The position numbers and the translations under genes are program-made. Shown here piece by piece: positions 32,755-41,961 of a stretch of 64,000 nucleotides of DNA (positions within the stretch are counted from its first letter, which is position 1; the number at the start of each line of letters is the position of its first letter). The stretch is taken from positions 1 to 64,000 of the IMG/VR virus record IMGVR_UViG_3300026256_000121. One strand, 5' to 3'. The notes beneath the pieces were generated by a model, which was not told the DNA's origin, did no database searches, and saw nothing but the letters and a program-made list of their open reading frames with translations. Source of the DNA: a virus.

Positions 32755-33281
32755 TTTTTAATTCCAAAGTGCTTATATGTTTGTTGTACGCATTTAGCTT
32801 GATAGTAACAATCTGCTAAGGCGTTGTGTGCGTCGCTCTGTATTGCTTTACGAGGGTCTTTAGGCATCATTGCAAACAATGTACGACTATCGCGAATTTG
32901 CCAAAAGTTCCAAGGAATAGGAATTTGTAAATTCTTATATAGATTTTCTAAGATAGCATAATCAAATAGTGGACCTTGGCACCACAAATAATCTAAGCCT
33001 ACACACCATTTATTTAGGCTTTTAGTTAATTCTTTTAAGCCAACTCTATCTCCGTCACCAAGAGCTTCTTCACGTATGCTTTCGTCTTGTTTGCCCCACC
33101 AATCTAAAGTGCTTTGGTCGATAGTACGACCTATCTCTGTTTGATCGTCTACATTAACACGTAAGTATAGACCATCGGATGGTTCGACATTAGTGTAAGG
33201 ATCAAACTTAATTGCTCCTAAAGTTAGTATTACTGTATCAGGACTAGTACCTAATGTTTCTAAATCTATCATTCCATGCAT
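32751..33281 (-). CDS. DnaQ-like 3'-5' exonuclease
   Basis: MIDLETLGTSPDTVILTLGA has the DxE motif of the DEDD exonuclease family. CQGPLFDYAILENLY gives the second Asp, and SDAHNALADCYYQA the last His/Asp pair. The protein resembles short phage exonucleases related to RecE/ExoVIII-like nucleases. It follows the DNA polymerase, sharing one base, and may proofread or degrade host DNA or RNA. Confidence 0.8.
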   Translation of the reverse strand: MHGMIDLETLGTSPDTVILTLGAIKFDPYTNVEPSDGLYLRVNVDDQTEIGRTIDQSTLDWWGKQDESIREEALGDGDRVGLKELTKSLNKWCVGLDYLWCQGPLFDYAILENLYKNLQIPIPWNFWQIRDSRTLFAMMPKDPRKAIQSDAHNALADCYYQAKCVQQTYKHFGIKK

Positions 33282-35956
33282 TATTCATTACCTCCAAAGT
33301 CAAATAGCGAACCAAATGTGTTATTTTGTAATGTACTTTGGATATCCCAATCAAGTACTCCGATTAAGTTGCTTAGTTTGTTATCTATAATAGTTGATTC
33401 CATAGCATCGTTGTCAAATGGAAGTTCTTTAAACCAATCAGGTAATCGTAATTCGTCTGTTGGATATGCAACACTTGTATACCCTAATGGATTTTGTTTT
33501 AATTTACAAACAATAACTTTCATACCATCTACAATTTCCTGACTATACTTGTCTCCGTTCATGCGTTTTAACGTATTCCAATTAATACTTGCTCGAACGT
33601 GTCCGGGCATATTTGCTTTACCTTCTTTTTCTTCTTTACGTCTATAATCTCCAATTTTATTTGCACGTTTCGGAGAACCTTTTTCATATCCAGGACGTAA
33701 TTTAAATTCTGTTCTAAATTCTGTAATACGTTTTAATACTTCAGCTTCTGTTTGATTAGTTAATACCATAAGCAATAGTTCACTTAAGAAGTTTTGCATA
33801 AACTCAGGTGTATCAGAACGTTTTAAGTCTAAACCCATTGCTTTTACTTTACCAGGCTTGTCATTTGTATCTTTACGTTCACCTTCTTCATCGTAAATTA
33901 GTGCCGCATATCTTTTCTTAGTAATATATAATCCACTTTCTGCAACAATTTCTCTACCTGCGGCAATAACATCTGCACGAGTTTTCGGACAATGAAAAGC
34001 CTTGCTCATAAATTCTATAAAGGTTTTATTAACTTCACCTGCTACTTGGTCGTATAATTTAATAACACTTTCTTTATCCCAAGGTATATCTTTGTTTTCT
34101 ATTTCTTTTTTCAAAACAGGAAACGCAGAAAAGTATACAGAATCTGTATCACCATAAATTACTGCATCACCAACGTGATCGTATTCGCCTGTGATTACTT
34201 TATTACATTCAGCACTCATATGTTTTGCAATTTGCCTACCAGTAAGTGTAGTTGATTGACCAATACGTTTGTCAAAGAATCTACAACCAGGATTTAGTAT
34301 TGCACCATATAAACTATTTAGGTTAATCTTCTTAACAAGTTGTCGTTTATCCCAGAATGCTATTTCTATTTTATTACCAGCTTCAATGGCTTTCCCCTTC
34401 ATTGCTTGTAATTCTTTACGTTCTGCATACCAACGTTTTAGCAATCCAGGAATAACACCGTCAAATTCAGTTGTTAAAATAGTTCCATTAGCAGATAACA
34501 TCCACGGATTTCGCGAATTAAAAATAACATTATATACTTCGGCCGCACTCATTAGTTGTTCGTCACCATTTTCCCAATCAACAGTAATATCAACATCTTT
34601 GCGTTGCTCCATTACAGCATCATACTCTAGTGTACCAAATCGTCCTTCCCAAGCACCTGCAAACGATTTTTTCTGTAGTGTCATTGCTTCTTCAACCATT
34701 GCATCTGTATCAGATGGTCTTAGTTGTCCTACTATAGTTGCAGGATCCATATTCAATGCTCTAATAACAGATGGATATAGTGAATTTAAGTCCATTGAAC
34801 CAATCCACTTATGTAAACCTTTCTTAGGAAATGCAACATAGGCACCAGCGGCTGGTTCACTACCTGGTTCACGTTTAATTCTATTAGGAACTTGTAGACC
34901 TCTGCCATGAGCTTCGTTAATAATTGCTTGTTCTGTAACTGCAACGGCACCCATTGTAGTCTGTAGCAAAACAGTATTTGCGTGTGCTAGTTCATTTGAT
35001 AAATCAATAAACTTTAGTTTTTGGTCCAGCTTGTCCAGTAATGCAACATCTTGTCTGTTGTATTCAATGAATGTCTTGAAGTCATTGTTATAAAGTTGAT
35101 CGAGCGTACCTTCGTAAACAGTTTTTTGCTCACCGATCTCAGTTTCGCCAATAGCATCAAGTCTGTATGTGTGTCTTTCTTCATACGTATATTTACGATA
35201 TAATTCTAAACTATCTAAATGTACTCTACCTATTAAGTCATAGGTTTCAGCTTTTTTACCGTATTTTTCGTATTCACGTTTCTTAGGCAATTGTCCCCAA
35301 AGACAAAAACGTCTTGTATCATCTTTGCTTAATACTCTGCTTACTCTATTAACTGTATATGGAATATCATATCCTTCGCTATTCCAACCAGTAAGAATAT
35401 CAGCATCTTCGATTAAGTCAAGAAATGTTTTTAACATATCTCCTTCTTTTTCGAATAAATGTGTATTAGGGAATTCCTTTGTTTGTTCTTTAGCTTCTTC
35501 CATTGTAAGTGTTTTCGGAGGAACTGCTAAAGTAACAAGAGTATTCATCCATTGTAGATGTACACTAATTGCAGTTATAGGCATAAACGGCTCACTAGGA
35601 TCAGCAAAGCCACGTTCAGGATCAAAATCTGTTTCAATATCAAAAAATGCTACATTAAGTTTCGGAGCATCAACGTTAAGATAGTTTTCGCTTAAACATT
35701 GAAAGATAGGATTAATATCACTTTCAAATAATTGTTTTGTATTGTTAATTGCAAGTTCTTTACGGAAGTCTTTAGTAGACTTTGAAACAATTCTATTTAA
35801 AGGATCACCATAAATGCTTTTATACTTGCCACGTGGGTCTTTGTAAAAGAATGTATACTTAATAGGGTATTCAGTAAAATGCCTTTTACCTTCTTTGCGT
35901 TCTACAACACGAAGAATATCTGCATTTCTATCAAATAGAGCATCAACGTAACTCAT
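33281..35956 (-). CDS. Family-B DNA polymerase (T4 gp43-like)
   Basis: The exonuclease motif FFDIETDF is near residue 109; polymerase motifs A (MDLNSLYPSVI, near 387), B (KINLNSLYGAI, near 543) and C (IYGDTDSVY, near 598) are intact. The length of 891 nearly equals T4 gp43 (898). It is the replicative polymerase with proofreading. AGGAG precedes the start. Confidence 0.97.
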   Translation of the reverse strand: MSYVDALFDRNADILRVVERKEGKRHFTEYPIKYTFFYKDPRGKYKSIYGDPLNRIVSKSTKDFRKELAINNTKQLFESDINPIFQCLSENYLNVDAPKLNVAFFDIETDFDPERGFADPSEPFMPITAISVHLQWMNTLVTLAVPPKTLTMEEAKEQTKEFPNTHLFEKEGDMLKTFLDLIEDADILTGWNSEGYDIPYTVNRVSRVLSKDDTRRFCLWGQLPKKREYEKYGKKAETYDLIGRVHLDSLELYRKYTYEERHTYRLDAIGETEIGEQKTVYEGTLDQLYNNDFKTFIEYNRQDVALLDKLDQKLKFIDLSNELAHANTVLLQTTMGAVAVTEQAIINEAHGRGLQVPNRIKREPGSEPAAGAYVAFPKKGLHKWIGSMDLNSLYPSVIRALNMDPATIVGQLRPSDTDAMVEEAMTLQKKSFAGAWEGRFGTLEYDAVMEQRKDVDITVDWENGDEQLMSAAEVYNVIFNSRNPWMLSANGTILTTEFDGVIPGLLKRWYAERKELQAMKGKAIEAGNKIEIAFWDKRQLVKKINLNSLYGAILNPGCRFFDKRIGQSTTLTGRQIAKHMSAECNKVITGEYDHVGDAVIYGDTDSVYFSAFPVLKKEIENKDIPWDKESVIKLYDQVAGEVNKTFIEFMSKAFHCPKTRADVIAAGREIVAESGLYITKKRYAALIYDEEGERKDTNDKPGKVKAMGLDLKRSDTPEFMQNFLSELLLMVLTNQTEAEVLKRITEFRTEFKLRPGYEKGSPKRANKIGDYRRKEEKEGKANMPGHVRASINWNTLKRMNGDKYSQEIVDGMKVIVCKLKQNPLGYTSVAYPTDELRLPDWFKELPFDNDAMESTIIDNKLSNLIGVLDWDIQSTLQNNTFGSLFDFGGNE

Positions 35957-35967
35957 TTAATACTCCT

Positions 35968-36288
35968 TTATCTACGTAGGCCCTTAGGACCGTGCCAAAA
36001 ATAATCATTATCACTTGTTGCCTTATCATCTATCCATAAATCGTAATGTGGTTTGCATGTTTTTACAGAAGTAAACTTTACTCCCCAGCCTTTTAATTGT
36101 TCTTTAGTAAACTCTATCCAATCTATTCCAGACTTTGCACCCCTGGCTGTCCAGTAATGTATTTCATCGCCTTTATCAAATAGTTCATTTAAATACTCTA
36201 TTCTAGCTTGTTTAGGTTTACTTTCTTTATATTTGTTACCATCAGTATAACATATTGTACCGTCTATGTCTACCATATAGATTGTCAT
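35968..36288 (-). CDS. HAD-family phosphatase-like protein
   Basis: YMVDIDGTICYTDG is HAD motif I (DxDGT), HYWTARGAKSG is motif II, and DLWIDDKATSDND is motif IV. The ATG at 36288 is preferred over a frame starting at 36339, which runs deep into the upstream gene. The size (106 residues) and pattern match small capless phosphatases near nucleotide-sugar genes in phages. Substrate unknown. Confidence 0.7.
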   Translation of the reverse strand: MTIYMVDIDGTICYTDGNKYKESKPKQARIEYLNELFDKGDEIHYWTARGAKSGIDWIEFTKEQLKGWGVKFTSVKTCKPHYDLWIDDKATSDNDYFWHGPKGLRR

Positions 36289-36563
36289 AAAAATAATTTC
36301 CAAAGTGCTATAGCATTCATAAGAGTAAACCATGAACACAATATAATAACAAATGCCGCTCGTCTAATGACTGCACTTATAATACCAAAAATTGATCCAA
36401 TAAAGTACATTGGTATAAAAATCTTGGTTGCTGGATCTAGTACAGTAAATGTAAGAATTGCACTTGCACTAATTAATAAACTTGCCTCAATCATTTCACA
36501 ATAAAATGCTGTAGGACTTAATCTATAAGATTCTTTAAAAAAGTTTTGTATTCGAAATATCAC
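36285..36563 (-). CDS. Small membrane protein (92 aa)
   Basis: Two to three hydrophobic segments are visible (LLISASAILTFTVL, IFIPMYFIGSIFGIISAVI, AFVIILCSWFTLMNAIAL). There is no signal peptide. It overlaps both neighbours by 4 bases. It might be a holin-like or inner-membrane protein, but it lies among replication genes, not the lysis module. Confidence 0.5.
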   Translation of the reverse strand: MIFRIQNFFKESYRLSPTAFYCEMIEASLLISASAILTFTVLDPATKIFIPMYFIGSIFGIISAVIRRAAFVIILCSWFTLMNAIALWKLFL

Positions 36564-36823
36564 AGTTTGTCTTTGCCAACCGTAGCAACTAAAGTTTCTA
36601 AGTCGTCAAATGCATCAGCAGTCGCTAACCAATCTCCTTTATGAGCAATTTTAATTGCTTTAGTAATAAGAGATGGTTTCATATCTAATTCTTCTGCTAC
36701 TGCTTTGACAGTATCTTTTAGTCCGGCATTAAGATCTTCAATTTCTTGTAGAACTGTTGCGCCTTCATTTACTAGTCTTGTTAATTTGTCTTTCTCTTCG
36801 GGGCCGTATGTGCGGTCACTCAT
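36560..36823 (-). CDS. Protein of unknown function (87 aa), helical
   Basis: The sequence is predicted helical, with EEKDKLTRLVNEGATVLQE and LNAGLKDTVKAVAEELDM; similar small proteins (T4 DsbA-like or late-transcription adaptors) exist, but I cannot identify it. TGGAGG precedes the ATG. It is first in the operon leading to the HAD protein and the DNA polymerase. Confidence 0.5.
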   Translation of the reverse strand: MSDRTYGPEEKDKLTRLVNEGATVLQEIEDLNAGLKDTVKAVAEELDMKPSLITKAIKIAHKGDWLATADAFDDLETLVATVGKDKL

Positions 36824-36847
36824 GTTTTACCTCCAGGTTATTAGTAT

Positions 36848-36876
36848 ATTATACTTGTTTTCTTGTCTAATGTCAA
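36848..36876 (-). promoter_or_regulatory. Consensus sigma-70 promoter (TTGACA-17-TATAAT)
   Basis: The -35 TTGACA (36871-36876) and -10 TATAAT (36848-36853) are perfect and 17 bases apart. The TGA in the -35 is the stop codon of the upstream oxygenase gene. It drives the operon containing the DNA polymerase. Confidence 0.85.
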
Positions 36877-37445
36877 GTGTTTTCTGCAATTTTTTTTGGA
36901 TTAGCTTTCTCTAATTTATATGCAATATTTCCAGCTATACAAATTCTATTATGATCGCATTCGTGTTTTGGTACAGAATGTGATATTGGTCCAGGAAAAA
37001 TTATAACTAATCCTGTATTTGGTTTGATGGCTTTTCCTGCTCCTGGAAATACCAATGGAGCACATTTTGGACAAGCATCAACATAATATACGAAACCCCA
37101 TTGTGCTGGCCAATGAGCATGAGGGTTAGTATAGTCGCCTGTTTTATAATTAACACCCCAGCAATCAACACAATAAAGTTTTGTTGTGTCTTTTGGTGCA
37201 GACGGTGTGTCGCTTAGTTTTAAAGTTTCAATTACCCAATCAATTATAGGAATAAAGTCTTTATTTGAAAACATGTCCCACGATGTCATGTTCGCTTGAA
37301 CATTTGTTCTTCTGTACTGTTTATCGCCTTCTTGTTTAATAAGTTGGGTGAGATGTTCTTTCACTTCTGTTGCTTTTGAGTATACATTAGTATACACATC
37401 AAATTGTTCAGTAAATGATAGTTGTTCTATTCTAAAATCTTGCAT
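36873..37445 (-). CDS. 2-oxoglutarate/Fe(II) oxygenase-like protein
   Basis: NPHAHWPAQWGFVYYVD supplies an HxH first metal pair, SHSVPKHE the distal histidine, and NRICIAGNIAY the basic residue for 2-oxoglutarate. The arrangement matches short phage oxygenases related to the TIGR02466-like group. A cysteine pair, CPKC, lies between. The target is unknown. Confidence 0.65.
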   Translation of the reverse strand: MQDFRIEQLSFTEQFDVYTNVYSKATEVKEHLTQLIKQEGDKQYRRTNVQANMTSWDMFSNKDFIPIIDWVIETLKLSDTPSAPKDTTKLYCVDCWGVNYKTGDYTNPHAHWPAQWGFVYYVDACPKCAPLVFPGAGKAIKPNTGLVIIFPGPISHSVPKHECDHNRICIAGNIAYKLEKANPKKIAENT

Positions 37446-37490
37446 AACAATACTTATGTACTGCTAAGGTTCTTAGATATGCCTTCCGGC

Positions 37491-38255
37491 TTATTGCCCG
37501 GCGTTAGCTTGTTTCATTAATAGTTTAAATTTAGAAAATAATTGAGGATCTTGCATCATCTTTTGAATGCTTTGTGTATAAGGTGCTATTGCTTTTATTA
37601 AATTAGGAGGTAATGTACTTCCTGAGGCAACTTTATCCATTCCTTTAGCAACCATACCGCCACTTGCTGAACCGCCAGCTACACTTTTTAGTGCTGTGGC
37701 TCTTTGTGCAACTTTTTGTGTTGCTTTTTGGTCTGGTTTTCCTGCTGGTTGTCCTGGTGGAATTTCTTGTGCTGGTGTTTGTGCTTGTTGTTGTTTAAAA
37801 CCTTGTGCCGCCTGTTGTGCTACACCTTTAACTTTATCAACACCTTGTCCAACTGCCGCGCCTGCCTGTTGTGCAATTGCTCCAACTCCGCCTGCGGCGT
37901 CAACAGCTTGTCCAACGGCTTTGGCTCCTTGAGCAATTCCACGTCCAGCCGCTTTGGCTCCTTGACCAGCCGCCTTAGCTCCTGCTTTAGCTCCTTTAAC
38001 AGCTAACTTACCAGCCGCCTTAGCTCCTGCTTTAGCTCCTTTAACAGCTAACTTGCCTCCAGCCTTTGCCGCTTTGGCTCCTACTTTACCAACACCTTTT
38101 GCTACTGCTCCTGCACCCTTCGCCGCCATTCTTCCTATGCCAGCAAGTGCAGGTAATATTTCATTTATTTCTTCGTCAGACATACCTTCAGTAATATAAC
38201 CATACTTCTTCCCAAAATTGATTAGAGCATCTCTTTCAAATTGATGAAATCTCAT
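37491..38255 (-). CDS. Ala/Lys/Gly-rich histone-like protein, candidate internal head protein
   Basis: After an amphipathic N-terminus (MRFHQFERDALINFGKKYG) comes ITEG, which fits the T4 prohead-protease rule (I/L-x-E before A/G). The middle is a long Ala/Lys/Gly repeat similar to histone H1 tails, with a perfect 15-residue tandem repeat. The C-terminal ~60 residues look folded. Packaging inside the head and binding of DNA are inferred. Confidence 0.6.
   Translation of the reverse strand: MRFHQFERDALINFGKKYGYITEGMSDEEINEILPALAGIGRMAAKGAGAVAKGVGKVGAKAAKAGGKLAVKGAKAGAKAAGKLAVKGAKAGAKAAGQGAKAAGRGIAQGAKAVGQAVDAAGGVGAIAQQAGAAVGQGVDKVKGVAQQAAQGFKQQQAQTPAQEIPPGQPAGKPDQKATQKVAQRATALKSVAGGSASGGMVAKGMDKVASGSTLPPNLIKAIAPYTQSIQKMMQDPQLFSKFKLLMKQANAGQ
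37965..38054 (-). repeat. Perfect tandem duplication of 45 bp
   Basis: Positions 37965-38009 and 38010-38054 are identical and adjacent. Each encodes KLAVKGAKAGAKAAG in the histone-like protein, and the length keeps the frame. Confidence 0.9.
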
Positions 38256-38366
38256 TTACTTTTTCCAGAATTTAAATTTAGTAAGAAGTTCTTGCAAGTC
38301 TTCAAATTTTTCGTTTATATACCAACCTGCTACGAATCCTATAATAAAGCCAATTGTTAAAAACAT
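38256..38366 (-). CDS. Small membrane peptide (36 aa)
   Basis: ATG at 38366; the sequence is MFLTIGFIIGFVAGWYINEK followed by a charged helix ending FWKK. One membrane segment is clear. The ATG lies 2 bases before the stop of the upstream 96-residue gene and the stop is 3 bases ahead of the next start. Function unknown. Confidence 0.55.
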   Translation of the reverse strand: MFLTIGFIIGFVAGWYINEKFEDLQELLTKFKFWKK

Positions 38367-38657
38367 CTAGCCCTCCAGCTTTTTAAGTTGTTTTTGTAAT
38401 ATTAGTATTTGTTTTTTTAATAATGCGTTTTGTTTTTCTAAATCAACTTCTTTTGTCTTATCATCTTTAGGCTCTGCGGCTTTGCCAGTCCAGCCTGCTT
38501 TTGTTGGTCCTGCTATATCAGTACCAGTAGCTGGTTCTACAGTCATATCTCTTCCAGAGGCTTTACCGAGGCCTTTATTAAATTTATCAAACCCAGCTCC
38601 TGCACCTTTTTTAAAAGCGTCCCAGCCCGGTCCTTCAATAAGATCTCTAATTTTCAT
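38367..38657 (-). CDS. Candidate internal head protein (96 aa)
   Basis: The N-terminus MKIRDLIEGPGWDAFKKGAG has LIE before G, a match to the T4 gp21 cleavage rule after a short amphipathic leader. A Gly/Lys-rich region and a C-terminal coiled coil (LLKKQILILQKQLKKLE) follow. It overlaps the upstream gene by 11 bases. Function unknown. Confidence 0.5.
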   Translation of the reverse strand: MKIRDLIEGPGWDAFKKGAGAGFDKFNKGLGKASGRDMTVEPATGTDIAGPTKAGWTGKAAEPKDDKTKEVDLEKQNALLKKQILILQKQLKKLEG

Positions 38658-39603
38658 TTTTTTTCGCTTCTAATTTAGTTTGTAGTTGGTCTTTATATGT
38701 TTCGTTTTTAACCCTATCTACATAGTGAGAACTCATCTTACCATAACCGTGTCTCCACGCCATTTGTTTTAGAGTTTTTTCATCTTTACCTTTAAAATGA
38801 CTTGCTAATTCTTTGTCAGACATGTCAGCGTATTTCTGTTTGTTCTTAATAACGCTTGTTGGCATTCCACCTTCGTTAGTTCTTTTTAAAACTTTTTGTA
38901 CATCTGGATGGCTTGATAACCCTTTTGCAAGTTTTTCAATAGCCTTAACTGCACCTGAATAGTTACCTTGTTTGTATCTAGGGTCATTTGCAATTCCGTA
39001 TGCTTGTTTGATTTGTTGTGAAGTAAACTTAGTTTCTTCTTTAACTTTTTTCTTTTTATGAGTTTTACCACAACTTTCACAGATTTCTTTACCACAGCTA
39101 CAATTACATGTAGACTCTGATACTTCGTCAAATTTTGTTTGGTAATCTAAATGATGGAAAACAGTACCAAGATAGTCAGATGCTTTAGTAATTTTAGCTG
39201 ATACCCAACCGTCTAATCCTTCTGCTTCACTCATACCTTTAAGCATGTCATGAAGTTTAATAGAATATTTTGCGGCTTTATATAACTCGCCTCTAGCGAG
39301 TTGGATTTCATGATCTTGCTCAACTTTATGAGCTAAGTCACCTAAGTTTTCTTGAACTTCTTCTTTATCTTCTACTGGTTTTAATGTTTCTTTAACTACA
39401 TCAAAACTAGTTGGTACTTTACCTGTCATTCTCTTTAAAATTCCACGGCCAACTTCTTTTGGATCCTTACCTGCTGGTACATTAACTATAATAGAGTTAG
39501 GCACCTCACCACCAGTATTTGGTGGCATTTTAATATTTTTTATTCTAACAACCATATCCTCTTCTAATTCAACTTCTTGTTTTATAATTTCTTTTTCTCG
39601 CAT
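38647..39603 (-). CDS. Virion-associated candidate with Cys-rich segment and shared helical module
   Basis: The ATG at 39603 has AAGGAT upstream and is preferred over a longer frame to 39645. A cysteine-rich stretch (CNCSCGKEICESCGKTH) precedes a ~50-residue module (YGIANDPRYKQGNYSGAVKA, then LSSHPDVQKVLKR) that also occurs in the 770-residue neighbour. The rest is charged and helical. Zinc binding is likely; its function is unknown. Confidence 0.55.
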   Translation of the reverse strand: MREKEIIKQEVELEEDMVVRIKNIKMPPNTGGEVPNSIIVNVPAGKDPKEVGRGILKRMTGKVPTSFDVVKETLKPVEDKEEVQENLGDLAHKVEQDHEIQLARGELYKAAKYSIKLHDMLKGMSEAEGLDGWVSAKITKASDYLGTVFHHLDYQTKFDEVSESTCNCSCGKEICESCGKTHKKKKVKEETKFTSQQIKQAYGIANDPRYKQGNYSGAVKAIEKLAKGLSSHPDVQKVLKRTNEGGMPTSVIKNKQKYADMSDKELASHFKGKDEKTLKQMAWRHGYGKMSSHYVDRVKNETYKDQLQTKLEAKKNEN

Positions 39604-39622
39604 AGTATTATCCTTACTGTAT

Positions 39623-41935
39623 TTAGCGTTTAACTGCGCCGCCACCCATTAAATTATTACTCATGTCTAATGCATTTACGGCTGTACCATCAGCCTTCTT
39701 TTTTTGTGGTGCCTTAGGAGCTCCAAATTTACCTTTTTTTGCAGGTTTATGTTTAGCAATTACAGGATTAGCCACAGTTGCGATATTGCCTGCACTTGTT
39801 GATCCAGCTGTAGCTGTTTCGCCTATTTCTTTCATACCATCATATATTTGTGATTCATAATTTTCAGCGTTTTCTTTATCATAATTAACTTTCCACGTTG
39901 CTAATTCTCTATATCTACGTCTTACTTCATCAGCAAGTTCCGGATCGCTTTTCATATAGCGTTCTAAACTATAAAGAGTTTTCATTTTTTCTCTATAGTC
40001 TTCTAAATCTGTAACGCCAAATTTTTCTTCAGACATAAATGCTTCCTTTTTATCTTTTGATAATGTTTTTGCTTCTTCTTCATCATCGTCATCATATTCA
40101 CGTCCTGGAACATTTGTTAGATCACGTGCGGCAGTACCAAATTCTTTTTCATCATCATCTGTCCAGTCGTCATCTTCTGGATCTCTATTACTAGGATGAT
40201 CTGGCCAATTCATTTCATCATTTGATGGATCAATACGTCCCCAATATTGGTGTTCGCTTGAGTAGTCTTTAGTTGAATCATAAAATTCGTGGTCTTGAAC
40301 TCTATCACTATTTTTGCCATCTAGCCATTTATCAAATGCTTCGTCATAATTTTTTGCAGGTACTTTATAGATGTGCATTTCTGTTGGTGTATCAGTAATC
40401 ATATGCGTACCTTCTGCATCGGCATCATAATCATCTGGATCTAACCAGTTACGTCCGATCGGATTTGATTTGTGCCACATTGATGAATATGCTTTATGCG
40501 ATTTTGAATCAAGATCTTCGTTTGCTCTTTTTAATGCGTTAGCAACGTCTGGATGTTTTGATAATCCTTTTTTAAGTTTTTCAATAGTATTTGATGCTCC
40601 AGTGTAATTGCCATCTTTATATCTTTTATCAAAAGCAATACCTTTTGCTTGTTTAATTTCTTTATCAGTTGGTTTTTCTTTATCTTCTTTAATTGCATTA
40701 CAATCACAATGAGGACAATCTGGTGGACAATGACATTCGCTAACTGGCACACCACAACAGGCTTCAGGACACATTTTTTCTTTTGCTTCACCTATATCCC
40801 ATGGATGTTTCCAATCACGTCTTTTAGTAGCTTTACCTAATGCATCTGTAGGATGTTCAAGATCTAGTTCATCGCGGTTCATATACTTTGTGTCACCGTT
40901 TTGAAATTCTACTTTATATACTCCAGCTTTAGGATCAGCTTGTATTATTTTTACTCTACGTCCTTTAATTGTTCTTACAACTGTTCCAACTCGATCGTCA
41001 ATAAATTCTTTAATGCTTTCGCCGTTTGATCTTGTTTTATATACGTTATGTATTTTGTCAATTGCGTCTGGCCAACCGTCTACAATAACTCTTGCCATGC
41101 TTTCAGCTTTGAACTTATCTCCATCTAATACGTGTTGAGCCATTTCTAACCCATAGCCTAAATGAGCTTGGGCGACTCCTAAAAGTCTTGCTGGAGCATT
41201 TTCATCACTTTCGTCTTGTATATCTTCTTGTGGTTGTGCTTCGGGGTCGTCTTCATCTTGTATATAGTCATAAAGTTTTTTACCACCGTATAAGATTGCA
41301 ATAATTGCCGTTGCCGGTAACGCCCATTTTACTGCCACTTGTGCAAGTGCTTTGATAGTTTCATTATCAAGCATATCACCTACAAGTTCTTTGATGTGAT
41401 CAAATAATTCATCTACTTCAGTATAAATTTTTGCACCTACGCCTAATATTGTAGCTTTAATAGGATGTTTAAGAATTTGTTTTCCTACGCCTTTTGCTAC
41501 ACTTCCAGCACCTTTGGCAATCTTTGGTGCTACTTTTATTGCACCTTTACCTGCCGCTTCTGCACCTTTTTGAATAAGTGGTTTGGCATTTTTTGCTATA
41601 TTAGCCGCCGCACCTGCTCCGCTCTGAGCTCCTTTTTTAATTATTTCTTTTGCACCCTTTTTTCCAAGGAATCTAAGCACATGAGGAGCACCTATTCTAA
41701 CAGCGGTTGCTAATGCTGGTATTAATAATGGTAAGAAAGCAAGTTCAGTTAAGTGCTGAACATCTTCATTTGTGAATTCGTCTTTGTATTTTGCTTTGCG
41801 TGGAATTTCTTTAGTTTTATCACCATGAGATCCAGCGGCACCACTCTTTTTAAGATCTTGCATTTGTTTCCAGTTAGGATCGCGGGGTTTTACTACTCTG
41901 CCATCCTTGTATTTTTTAAGCTCGTTAAATCTCAT
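39623..41935 (-). CDS. Large multidomain candidate internal/virion protein (770 aa)
   Basis: N-terminus MRFNELKKYKDGRVV is followed near residue 64 by LTELAFLPLL (LTE could be a prohead-protease site), an Ala/Lys/Gly-rich region resembling the histone-like protein, and a hydrophobic segment (WALPATAIIAILYGG). A cysteine/histidine cluster (CPEACCGVPVSECHCPPDC) precedes the module shared with 38647-39603. The C-terminal part is acidic and low in complexity. A late-type box lies 19 bases upstream. Function unknown. Confidence 0.6.
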   Translation of the reverse strand: MRFNELKKYKDGRVVKPRDPNWKQMQDLKKSGAAGSHGDKTKEIPRKAKYKDEFTNEDVQHLTELAFLPLLIPALATAVRIGAPHVLRFLGKKGAKEIIKKGAQSGAGAAANIAKNAKPLIQKGAEAAGKGAIKVAPKIAKGAGSVAKGVGKQILKHPIKATILGVGAKIYTEVDELFDHIKELVGDMLDNETIKALAQVAVKWALPATAIIAILYGGKKLYDYIQDEDDPEAQPQEDIQDESDENAPARLLGVAQAHLGYGLEMAQHVLDGDKFKAESMARVIVDGWPDAIDKIHNVYKTRSNGESIKEFIDDRVGTVVRTIKGRRVKIIQADPKAGVYKVEFQNGDTKYMNRDELDLEHPTDALGKATKRRDWKHPWDIGEAKEKMCPEACCGVPVSECHCPPDCPHCDCNAIKEDKEKPTDKEIKQAKGIAFDKRYKDGNYTGASNTIEKLKKGLSKHPDVANALKRANEDLDSKSHKAYSSMWHKSNPIGRNWLDPDDYDADAEGTHMITDTPTEMHIYKVPAKNYDEAFDKWLDGKNSDRVQDHEFYDSTKDYSSEHQYWGRIDPSNDEMNWPDHPSNRDPEDDDWTDDDEKEFGTAARDLTNVPGREYDDDDEEEAKTLSKDKKEAFMSEEKFGVTDLEDYREKMKTLYSLERYMKSDPELADEVRRRYRELATWKVNYDKENAENYESQIYDGMKEIGETATAGSTSAGNIATVANPVIAKHKPAKKGKFGAPKAPQKKKADGTAVNALDMSNNLMGGGAVKR

Positions 41936-41953
41936 AGTTTTTCCTAGCTTTAG

Positions 41954-41961
41954 TATTTATG
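41954..41961 (-). promoter_or_regulatory. T4-late-like promoter box CATAAATA
   Basis: On the minus strand the box lies 19 bases before the ATG of the 770-residue gene and overlaps the stop codon of the gene upstream. Confidence 0.5.

Noticed and set aside
34269-34841. 190-residue plus-strand ORF opposite the DNA polymerase
   Set aside because: Antisense to motifs A and B of the polymerase; composition is typical of a shadow.
37446-37490. Hairpin around GCCTTCCGGC as a terminator
   Set aside because: The two halves do not pair well and no T-tract follows on either strand.
37696-38006. Cys/Ala-rich plus-strand ORFs opposite the histone-like gene
   Set aside because: They arise from the complement of Ala/Lys codons (GCN, AAR) and have no start signals of their own.
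37965-38054. Direct repeats as a CRISPR or integration element
   Set aside because: The repeat is coding, in frame and adjacent without spacers.
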